From contig JAITVC010000072.1 in assembly GCA_031286005.1 (NCBI GenBank), positions 1 through 6,443 of the forward strand: a stretch of 6,443 nt of DNA, read 5' to 3'. This DNA comes from Bacteroidales bacterium (GTDB lineage: Bacteria > Bacteroidota > Bacteroidia > Bacteroidales > P3). The translations under genes were made by a program, and so were the position numbers. Shown here piece by piece: positions 1 to 5,455 of this stretch; the first letter of the stretch is position 1, and each line of letters starts with the position of its first letter. The notes under the pieces were generated by a model, which had not been told where the DNA came from, did not search any database, and was given only the letters and a program-made list of their open reading frames with translations.

Positions 1-1
1 G

Positions 2-532
2 GCGCAAGTGCGGCTGACCGAAAGCATTCATGACGGCAAATCCACCGTTATGCTCTCACCGCAATATTTGAGCATTAACCAATTGCGCATCGAATTTGAT
101 CAGAAAATTACCGAAGGCCATTGGATTACATTAGCGCCGCACTATGTTCAAGACATGCAGCAATACAAGGAACAAAACGGCTTTGGATTAGTGGCTACCT
201 ATAAATATTTCTTGCGAAAAACTCCGTTGTATTTCGGAGTTGGCGGACAATTCACGCAAAACACCTACGAAAATTATGCGTTCGACAATACGAGCAAAAC
301 CAAGCTGTGGATGTATCAATCTAAAGCCTTGCAGTATGGTCCAAACATCTTATCCGGCTCGTACTTTCGGGTATATCCGTATCTTTTCATCGACTTGTAT
401 TATGGCTTGGGGTATCGCTTCACGAAACTCTCGTCCAGCGATGGGTTGGATCATTTTGACCGCTCCTTTTTAGGCTACGATTATTCGGGGGTAGCGCTGT
501 TGTTTGGTGTTCGCATCGGCGTGATGTTGTAA
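2..532 (+). CDS. Beta-barrel-like secreted/outer-membrane protein, 5' end cut by window edge
   Basis: The reading frame is open from the first complete codon (position 2) to TAA at 530-532. A GTG at 8 could be a start, but the two codons before it read Ala-Gln, the usual end of a Bacteroidota signal peptide, so I infer that only the start and signal peptide lie outside the window and that about 174 residues of mature protein are visible. The protein has many short alternating polar/aromatic strands with turns between them (for example LYFGVGGQFTQ, YLFIDLYYGLGYRF, VALLFGVRIGVML), as expected for a small outer-membrane beta-barrel. It is rich in Tyr, Phe and Gly and has no transmembrane helix. 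I do not recognise the family. It converges with lolD, whose stop lies 8 bp away, and no terminator hairpin is visible in the gap. Barrel topology is an inference from composition and strand pattern. Confidence 0.6.
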   Translation, partial: AQVRLTESIHDGKSTVMLSPQYLSINQLRIEFDQKITEGHWITLAPHYVQDMQQYKEQNGFGLVATYKYFLRKTPLYFGVGGQFTQNTYENYAFDNTSKTKLWMYQSKALQYGPNILSGSYFRVYPYLFIDLYYGLGYRFTKLSSSDGLDHFDRSFLGYDYSGVALLFGVRIGVML

Positions 533-540
533 GTCTTCGC

Positions 541-1191
541 CTACACAATACGACCGTCTTTCATACAAATTTTGCGATCGGCCAAATCGGCCAAATGTTC
601 GTTGTGTGTAACCACAATAATGGTTTGCCCAAACTCTTCGCGCAAGCGTAAAAACAAGTGATGCAAACGTTCGGCATTGTCCGAATCCAAATTCCCGGAA
701 GGCTCATCGGCCAATAAAATTTGTGGCTTATTGATTAGCGCTCTGGCCACAGCCACACGCTGTTGCTCGCCACCCGACAACTCATGCGGTTTGTGTTGCG
801 CCCGGTCGGAAAGACCAAAGAAATCCAGCCAATGCATCGCTTCCGAATGTGCTTTGGCGGTGGGTATTCGTCCAATCATGGCCGGTATCATCACATTTTC
901 AACAGCCGAAAATTCGGGCAACAAATGATGAAATTGAAACACAAAGCCCAGATTTTTATTCCGAAAATTAGCCAGTTTCTTGTTTGACAATAGAAACGGA
1001 TTTTCGCCACAAATATTAATCTGTCCGGATGTTGGCGTATCCAGCGTGCCAAGAATTTGCAACAGTGTTGTTTTACCGGCTCCGGAAGGCCCCACAATCG
1101 AAATGACTTCGCCTTGCGACACCGTCAGTTCCACAGTCGACAAGACCGTCAATGCGCCAAATGTTTTGGTTAAATGCTCTATCTGAATCAT
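541..1191 (-). CDS. lolD: LolD-type ABC transporter ATP-binding protein (lipoprotein release)
   Basis: A 216-residue stand-alone ATPase of the LolD/MacB-type (FtsE-like) ABC family. In LolCDE it hydrolyses ATP at the inner membrane to release lipoproteins to the periplasmic carrier LolA. All ABC motifs are present: Walker [10 protein letters not shown] (34-42), Q-loop glutamine at 86 within [18 protein letters not shown], a stretch very typical of LolD, signature LSGGEQQR (138-145), Walker B ILLADEP (158-164), D-loop SGNLD, and the H-loop histidine at 196 in VVTHNEH. The length matches the family. I chose the ATG at 1189-1191, giving [12 protein letters not shown], because ABC homology starts there. 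An in-frame ATG at 1246-1248 would add 19 residues encoded by repeat DNA and the T-rich terminator tail, and is unlikely. No LolC/E permease is adjacent, which is common in Bacteroidota. A TAnnTTTG box 4 bp before the ATG suggests its own promoter. The alternative is another MacB-like exporter ATPase. Confidence 0.9.
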   Translation of the reverse strand: MIQIEHLTKTFGALTVLSTVELTVSQGEVISIVGPSGAGKTTLLQILGTLDTPTSGQINICGENPFLLSNKKLANFRNKNLGFVFQFHHLLPEFSAVENVMIPAMIGRIPTAKAHSEAMHWLDFFGLSDRAQHKPHELSGGEQQRVAVARALINKPQILLADEPSGNLDSDNAERLHHLFLRLREEFGQTIIVVTHNEHLADLADRKICMKDGRIV

Positions 1192-1195
1192 TGGG

Positions 1196-1203
1196 CAAAG
1201 GTA
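1196..1203 (-). promoter_or_regulatory. Candidate Bacteroidota -7 promoter box for lolD
   Basis: The minus strand reads TACCTTTG, a full match to the Bacteroidota primary sigma-factor -7 consensus TAnnTTTG, ending 4 bp before the lolD ATG (1191). Transcription in this phylum normally starts a few bases after this box, so the mRNA would be leaderless or nearly so. No TTTG -33 element is found at the usual 19-23 bp spacing, because that stretch is the A/T-rich tail next to the repeat array. The first palindrome of the array would then lie roughly 40-58 bp upstream of the transcript start. Confidence 0.5.
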
Positions 1204-1220
1204 CAAAAAAAAAATGACAT

Positions 1221-1252
1221 AAAAAAACCTTTGCGACACATGTCGCAAGGGG
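1221..1252 (-). terminator. Candidate intrinsic terminator formed by repeat copy 1
   Basis: On the minus strand, palindrome copy 1 gives a stem of eight perfect pairs (TTGCGACA with TGTCGCAA, 2-nt loop), one C/A mismatch and two further G-C pairs. Seven consecutive T (1221-1227) follow immediately. This is the usual form of a Rho-independent terminator and would end transcription of the minus-strand genes upstream (barrel gene at 1462-2127). A second run of ten T lies at 1205-1214. The other four copies are not followed by comparable T runs. The very small loop and the mismatch lower confidence. Confidence 0.5.
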
Positions 1253-1444
1253 CAAAAAGGGTAAATTCATCCTTGCGACATGTGTCGCAAGGATAAAATA
1301 GAACAAAATGCTATTTGCGACTTGTGTCGCAAAGGCCAAACAGGACAAAATGTCAGTTGCGACTTATGTCGCAAGTGCAAAATAGGGTAAAAAGTCGGTT
1401 GCGACACATGTCGCAAAGATAAAACCTGTCAAAATGGCAGTTGC
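1231..1444. repeat. Tandem array of five 18-bp palindromes with an exact 42-bp period
   Basis: Five copies of TTGCGAC-NNNN-GTCGCAA occupy 1231-1248, 1273-1290, 1315-1332, 1357-1374 and 1399-1416, every one 42 bp after the last, and a truncated TTGC sits at 1441-1444, exactly where a sixth would begin. The centres on the plus strand are ACAT, ATGT, TTGT, TTAT and ACAT, while the arms are invariant. Copy 2 is the most extended, with 12-bp perfect arms (ATCCTTGCGACA and its complement) over 1269-1294. The 24-bp linkers are A/G-rich and share a loose pattern, with a run of three to five A in the first half and often AAAATG near positions 15-20; linkers 3 and 5 agree at 17 of 24 positions. They therefore diverged from one ancestral 42-bp unit. 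The array lies between the stop of the barrel gene (1462) and the lolD promoter. Possible roles are an operator array, an RNA hairpin array, a REP-like or centromere-like element, or no function. Confidence 0.95.
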
Positions 1445-1461
1445 ATATTCGTTCTTTATGG

Positions 1462-2127
1462 TTAAAATCTATAGCCAAGCCCAAATTCAATAGCACCTCT
1501 TGCTCCAAAACCGACCGCTGTTCGGAATGATAAACCTTTTGCTTTTTGTGGCTCTACCTGTATGCCAAATAACCATAATTGATACGCAAAACCAATGCTA
1601 TTAATAGTATCTATAACATCGCTGTATCGCCCTGGCGCATTGCGAAAATAATCTATACCAACTCCTCCCGACAAGAATAAACTGACGCCTTTCTTTTGAT
1701 AGTAATTATACCTCACTTCGGGCAATACATGAAAATAGTGAAACCGTTCGGTGTAATAATGTGGCGAATGAGCATCGACATACAAATCCCATTCTCGCCA
1801 AAACTGCTGGTACGATAAATTCACAATTAAATCCAGCCGTTCTTTAACTGTTCGACCGAAAACAATCGTGAACAAGCCCGAATTATGAGGCTCATATACC
1901 ACCCCTTTCACCCCAAATTCGCCCTGCACAACATTAAAACTGGAATAAGCAAACGGAAGATAAATTTGAAGGGTTTGTAAAGACAAACTGAATGGCGAGA
2001 AAGATAGCGATACAAATTGTTTTTTGTGATTTTCGGGTATATTTATTTGGACGGTATCCTGCCCAAACAGTAAGCAAGTTCCTAAAATAAATCCTGTTAA
2101 AACTATGGCTCGTTTCATGATCTGCAT
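1462..2127 (-). CDS. Secreted outer-membrane beta-barrel-like protein, unknown family
   Basis: A 221-residue protein beginning with a Sec signal peptide (MKRAIVLTGFILGTCLLFGQ, cleavage probably just before or after Gln, as in many Bacteroidota proteins). Two in-frame ATGs are possible, at 2127 and 2118; the second gives the more typical MKR start and neither has a clear Shine-Dalgarno sequence, as is normal in this phylum. The body is a series of amphipathic strands rich in Phe, Tyr and Gly (FVSLSFSPFSLSLQ, VSLFLSGGVGIDYF, AVGFGARGAIEFGLGYRF). The C-terminal residue is Phe preceded by alternating hydrophobics, the pattern recognised by the barrel-assembly (BAM) machinery. The size suggests a barrel of 8-10 strands, which is my inference. 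It starts 12 bp after the lipoprotein gene and is probably co-transcribed with it. I cannot assign a function. Confidence 0.7.
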   Translation of the reverse strand: MQIMKRAIVLTGFILGTCLLFGQDTVQINIPENHKKQFVSLSFSPFSLSLQTLQIYLPFAYSSFNVVQGEFGVKGVVYEPHNSGLFTIVFGRTVKERLDLIVNLSYQQFWREWDLYVDAHSPHYYTERFHYFHVLPEVRYNYYQKKGVSLFLSGGVGIDYFRNAPGRYSDVIDTINSIGFAYQLWLFGIQVEPQKAKGLSFRTAVGFGARGAIEFGLGYRF

Positions 2128-2139
2128 GTATTTTAAGGA

Positions 2140-2652
2140 TTAATACCAATATGAAGGATCTATGCCGACATCAAAACGCCCTTTCGTAACATAGATTTTG
2201 CGATCGGGAATCTTTTGATGCGTTTGATTATCGTAAGCATCGGCTTCAAACGTAAAGGTTCCCGATGCAATATGCTCCTCAAATTTTGTAAAATTGATTT
2301 GCTGCACTCCGCGCGCTACGTAATAATACGGCTTCGAATATACCTCAAAGAAAACAGAATCTATTTGGCATGATCCCAATTGAGGGTTTGATATATAGAA
2401 TGTAAATGCATGTCCATATTCAACTTCTGTTGCAAGTCTAAACCGACCATCCTCATGTAGTTCGCCATAAGGTTTAGGCGGATTAAATCCATATTGCTTT
2501 TGGTAAATAACCAACTCGCCGTTTACCAAACAACCAAACGTTGAAAGCCCTTCTTGAGTGGCTTCCGGTAGTTTGGGCGGCTCTTTGGCGCAACAAATGA
2601 ATAGCAAAGAGCCGAGAAGTCCTGTGAAAAATGTTTTTGCTTTCATAGGCAT
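2140..2652 (-). CDS. Putative lipoprotein with TFGCLVNGE-type mature region
   Basis: A 170-residue protein (168 if the ATG at 2646 is used). The N-terminus KAKTFFTGLLGSLLFICCAKE is a short hydrophobic signal peptide ending in two cysteines (20 and 21), either of which could be the lipidated residue; the residues before them (LFI) are a poor match to a strict lipobox but acceptable for Bacteroidota. The start of the mature region, LPEATQEGLSTFGCLVNGELVI, resembles a recurring Bacteroidota lipoprotein layout of the DUF6252 kind, from memory and not searched. The remainder is beta-rich (FTFYISNPQ, GTFTFEADAYDN, KIYVTKGRFDVGID) and ends in aromatics. It is likely anchored in the outer membrane. 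The short gap to the barrel gene suggests the two products act together. The function is unknown; the lolD product encoded nearby belongs to the machinery that sorts such proteins. Confidence 0.75.
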   Translation of the reverse strand: MPMKAKTFFTGLLGSLLFICCAKEPPKLPEATQEGLSTFGCLVNGELVIYQKQYGFNPPKPYGELHEDGRFRLATEVEYGHAFTFYISNPQLGSCQIDSVFFEVYSKPYYYVARGVQQINFTKFEEHIASGTFTFEADAYDNQTHQKIPDRKIYVTKGRFDVGIDPSYWY

Positions 2653-2703
2653 TATTATAGTGTTATCAATTCTTCGCTCAAGATGTCTTGCAAGAAAGAG
2701 ATA

Positions 2704-3168
2704 CTATGCCCCTACCACAAAAATCTTGCTATTCTCTATCTTTACAACCTTTATCGGCGTTTTTGGGTCGATGAAACCATCCATGGATTGCACTTCAAAC
2801 AGTTCGTCGGAGAACATAGCTTGTCCTGTCGGCGCTAAGCGAGACAGGGATTTACCTTCGTCGCCTACTTTAATTTTTTGTTCGTCGATAACGTTCACTT
2901 TACTATCCAATTTATCGTCGAGCATGATTTTTTTCCACGATTTGGTTTTCAAAAACCAATACACCAAGCCAACAGCAAGCACTAAAACAGACACTAACGC
3001 AATCCATCCTTCCACCGTGCCTAAATCAGTAAAAATGCGATAAACACCATACCCCGCAGCACCAAAACCAACGAGGCCAATCACGGACGTGCCCGGCACA
3101 ATGAACAATTCAAACAACAGCAGGCCAAATCCTAATACAATTAACAGTATCCAATATACAAGTTCCAT
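2704..3168 (-). CDS. NfeD-family integral membrane protein, short form
   Basis: A 154-residue protein. Three hydrophobic helices are visible at about 4-23, 28-47 and 54-73, with the family's LFELFIVPGTSVIGLVGF segment across the first two. A basic stretch (LKTKSWKKIML) follows, then a C-terminal soluble domain from about 90 to 154 with the typical NfeD OB-fold signature SLSRLAPTGQAMFSDELFEV and a final strand KIFVVGA. The N-terminal ClpP-like protease domain of long NfeD proteins is absent, so this is the short class. Such proteins usually partner with SPFH/flotillin proteins (FloA-like) and contribute to membrane organisation and envelope stress tolerance. No flotillin gene follows: the next gene encodes a lipoprotein. 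The start lies 6 bp after the stop of the TPR/PD40 gene, so translation is probably coupled. Confidence 0.85.
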   Translation of the reverse strand: MELVYWILLIVLGFGLLLFELFIVPGTSVIGLVGFGAAGYGVYRIFTDLGTVEGWIALVSVLVLAVGLVYWFLKTKSWKKIMLDDKLDSKVNVIDEQKIKVGDEGKSLSRLAPTGQAMFSDELFEVQSMDGFIDPKTPIKVVKIENSKIFVVGA

Positions 3169-3174
3169 GTCTGT

Positions 3175-5388
3175 TTACATTTGAATTTTTACACGAACCG
3201 AACCTTTGTAAGTGGAGATAAAGCACGTTTGCGTTGAATCCAGTTCTTTAATTCTGTTTTTAACGGCTTCGGCTTCGGCGTATGTCAAATACGGGATTGT
3301 AACATACCGGTAATAGCCATCGGCATTGTAGAAGATTTCCATTTTCAATTCCGGCATATAAGCAAATAAATGCGAGAAATAACCATCAAATTCAACTTGT
3401 GTGATTTCTTCTCTTTTCGCCAAGAGTTGAACACGATAGCGCACTTCGGGGTCGGTTGGCGATACTACAGGCAGTACTTCCGGTTGCTTAACAGGCACAG
3501 GCACAGGTCTGGCTTCTTGTGCTCTGGGTTGAACTTGCGGCTGAGGTTGTACTTGCTGCTGCGGTTGGGGCTGAGGTTGCGGCTTTGGTTGTTGTGCAAT
3601 CCGTATCGGCTGTTTAATCGGCTGAGGTTGCTGAACGGGTTGTTGCGCTTGAGGTTGTGTCGGTGCTTGATTAGCTTTTTGGCTATTGGCTAATGCTGCT
3701 TGAACATTGGCCAAATCTTGCTGCATTTTGTTCAACTGCGCCTCCTTTTCTTGCAATTGCGACAATAAGGCTTGATCGTTGCCCGGTGTTTGAACTAATT
3801 TTTCGATAAAAACCGTATCTGTTTTTGAAATTGTATCCACCCGTGTAATCACTTTAGTCTCGGCCGGCGTTGCTTGTATCTGTGGTGCAGGAGTTATGGC
3901 AGAAGATGTTGGTTGAGGATTAGGCGTTGGTTGAGGCGTTGTAGCAGGTTGAGCAACTGCAGCAACAGGCGTTACTGCGGTTTGTACAGGAACTGGAGTT
4001 GGTGCCACTACCGTCTGTAGCGGTGCCGTAGTAGCTGTTGCCAAAACCGGCGCTAAACCCGGTGCTTCGCTGAGTCTGAAAGGCTCTTTTGGGAAACTGT
4101 AAATATAGCAGTTATTGCGCTTATCATTCACCTTACGATTAGAAATCACAAATCCGCCTTTTCCGTTCGGTTTCATCAACAATGAAAAATCATCTGAACC
4201 CGAATTGATAGCCGAGCCAAGGTTAATCGGCTCCGTAAACTTGATTTTACTCAGATCACTATTTTCCGAAATAGCGTGAATAGCGCCATCAAGCGTTATT
4301 TTAGTAAAGAAAACATCCATTCCGCCCATCCCTTGATGGGTGTTGGATGAAAAGAACAGCAAGGTGTCGTGGTAAAGTTGCGGATAGGCCTCCCGTCCTT
4401 CGGTGTTAATGGTCGACACCAATTCAGGTACCGTCCAAGTGTTGTTACCTGTTCGTTTAGCCATGTAAATATCCGATTGTCCGGCTTTAGCTTTAGTAAA
4501 AAATATAACTTTACCATCAGAACTCAATGTGGGATGCGCAATGAGCGCCTCATTGTCGTGAAACGATTGGGGCAATGGCTTTTTCATCAACCGGCCTTTC
4601 AAGTCAATTGAATAGGCATAGATATTACAGTTTGCGAACTTTTTGCTTTTTTGAACACGTGACACATAATACGTTGTTGTTCGTTCATCGAAAGCAAATG
4701 CAATATCCGATGCGGATGTTTTGACTTCTTTCAATTCTTTCAAGGGATTCCAATCGGTCATTTCCGGATTAATCGGTTGCACATCATACAACCGCGATGA
4801 GGATGCCGGTTCCTGACTACCTCTAAGCGATGCCCGATCCGACGAAAATACCAGCAAACCTTTGAACCACGCTATCCAATACTGGTTATTGCCGGGCGCA
4901 TTCAATTTTACATCCAAAGTTAATGGATTGTCTTTTCCTTTGGGATTCCCCATTTCGATTTGGTAATACTGTACGGTTACAAGACCTGCTTTGGCTGTTC
5001 CATTTTCAGGCTCTATTGCCAAAGCCTGTTCGTACATATATTGCGCTCTTGATGGATTTCCATTAGCCAACAACGCATTACCATAGCCGATAAAGAAAGC
5101 GGTGCCTTTAACGCCTTTATTATAGGCCTTCACAAAATTAGCTTCGGCTTTCACATATTCCCCCATGCGCACATAACAATCGCCCAAACGGGTGTAGGCA
5201 TGGTTCACATCATAAGATACGCCTTTTTTAGATTTTTCGGCCGATTCTGCCAAACGTTCATAAGCAGTAGCCGCTTCTTTGTAATCACCGATGTCGTACG
5301 CTGCATCTGCTTTTTGATAAGCCTTGTCTTGAGCTGTTAAGGTCATGGTGAACAACACCAACGTGAGGCCTGTAAGTAACCGTTTCAT
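3175..5388 (-). CDS. TPR / PD40 propeller / SPOR-like envelope protein (PorE-like layout without OmpA)
   Basis: A 737-residue periplasmic or outer-membrane-associated protein. Order of parts: Sec signal peptide (1-20, ending TAQ); TPR repeats (about 21-145, e.g. ADAAYDIGDYKEAATAYERL and QYMYEQALAIEPENGTAKAG); PD40/WD40-like beta-propeller (about 165-435), with blades such as HPTLSSDGKVIFFTKAK, SDIYM and YPQLYHDTLLFFSSNT followed by GGMDVFF; a Pro/Thr/Ala-rich linker (445-510); a short coiled coil (about 538-572); a Pro/Gln-rich linker (573-645); and a C-terminal domain (about 648-737) with YRVQLLAKRE, GYYRYVTIPYLTYAEAEAVKNRIKEL and FISTYKGSVRVKI, which matches the pattern of a SPOR peptidoglycan-binding domain. 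TPR plus PD40 is the layout of PorE of the type IX secretion system, where the C-terminus is OmpA-like; here OmpA is missing. I infer that it scaffolds an outer-membrane complex on peptidoglycan. It has its own promoter and a 6-bp gap to the NfeD gene. Confidence 0.85.
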   Translation of the reverse strand: MKRLLTGLTLVLFTMTLTAQDKAYQKADAAYDIGDYKEAATAYERLAESAEKSKKGVSYDVNHAYTRLGDCYVRMGEYVKAEANFVKAYNKGVKGTAFFIGYGNALLANGNPSRAQYMYEQALAIEPENGTAKAGLVTVQYYQIEMGNPKGKDNPLTLDVKLNAPGNNQYWIAWFKGLLVFSSDRASLRGSQEPASSSRLYDVQPINPEMTDWNPLKELKEVKTSASDIAFAFDERTTTYYVSRVQKSKKFANCNIYAYSIDLKGRLMKKPLPQSFHDNEALIAHPTLSSDGKVIFFTKAKAGQSDIYMAKRTGNNTWTVPELVSTINTEGREAYPQLYHDTLLFFSSNTHQGMGGMDVFFTKITLDGAIHAISENSDLSKIKFTEPINLGSAINSGSDDFSLLMKPNGKGGFVISNRKVNDKRNNCYIYSFPKEPFRLSEAPGLAPVLATATTAPLQTVVAPTPVPVQTAVTPVAAVAQPATTPQPTPNPQPTSSAITPAPQIQATPAETKVITRVDTISKTDTVFIEKLVQTPGNDQALLSQLQEKEAQLNKMQQDLANVQAALANSQKANQAPTQPQAQQPVQQPQPIKQPIRIAQQPKPQPQPQPQQQVQPQPQVQPRAQEARPVPVPVKQPEVLPVVSPTDPEVRYRVQLLAKREEITQVEFDGYFSHLFAYMPELKMEIFYNADGYYRYVTIPYLTYAEAEAVKNRIKELDSTQTCFISTYKGSVRVKIQM
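3508..3678 (-). repeat. Low-complexity Pro/Gln-rich coding segment
   Basis: This is an in-gene degenerate repeat encoding residues about 571-627 of the TPR/PD40/SPOR-like protein, dominated by Pro-Gln and Gln-Pro-Gln units (for example PKPQPQPQPQ). It separates the coiled coil from the C-terminal SPOR-like domain and probably acts as an extended periplasmic spacer. It is prone to slippage, so its length may vary between strains. It also produces a Leu/Arg-rich open frame on the opposite strand that is not a gene. Confidence 0.8.
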
Positions 5389-5423
5389 AACTTTTGTTGT
5401 ATTGGTTAATATGATATTGTTTG

Positions 5424-5455
5424 CAAATGTACGAAAAAAATCTTAAAGCACCAAA
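5424..5455 (-). promoter_or_regulatory. Bacteroidota-type promoter for the TPR/PD40/SPOR-like gene
   Basis: On the minus strand a TTTG (5452-5455) is followed after 20 bp by TACATTTG (5424-5431), a good match to the Bacteroidota pattern TTTG - about 20 bp - TAnnTTTG. The -33 element lies inside the last codons of lon and the -7 box just past its stop. Predicted transcripts would begin near 5418 and carry a leader of about 30 nt before the ATG at 5388. The gene can therefore be expressed independently of lon. Confidence 0.7.

Noticed and set aside
1192..1248. N-terminal extension of LolD from the ATG at 1248
   Set aside because: The 19 extra residues are encoded by the palindrome and its T-rich tail, and ABC homology begins at the internal Met at 1191. 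The promoter box also lies inside the extension.
1073..1348. Minus-strand open frame with a 14-residue periodic LATxVA motif across the array
   Set aside because: The 42-bp period is a multiple of three, so a frame stays open by construction. The frame then runs into lolD out of frame and has no start signal or family resemblance.
1414..1421. TATCTTTG on the minus strand at copy 5, a second match to the -7 consensus
   Set aside because: It arises from the edge of the repeat plus linker, has no supporting -33 element and lies over 220 bp from lolD. Chance is more likely.
1231..1444. CRISPR array
   Set aside because: The spacing is regular, but the repeats are only 18 bp and fully palindromic, the 24-bp 'spacers' are related to each other, and no cas gene is present in the window. 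It is a diverged tandem repeat.
2653..2703. TTGAGC - 16 bp - TATAAT on the minus strand before the lipoprotein gene
   Set aside because: It resembles the E. coli sigma70 pattern, which the Bacteroidota primary sigma factor does not use. No TAnnTTTG box is present here, so I do not call a promoter. TCTTGCAAGA at 2686-2695 is a loopless palindrome with no T run and was not called a terminator.
2558..3043. Plus-strand 161-residue open frame, and other plus-strand frames over lon and lolD
   Set aside because: They lie antisense to well-supported genes and show no recognisable domains.
3370..3693. Plus-strand Leu/Arg-rich open frame
   Set aside because: It is the shadow of the Pro/Gln-rich coding segment on the minus strand, and its extreme composition follows from that repeat.
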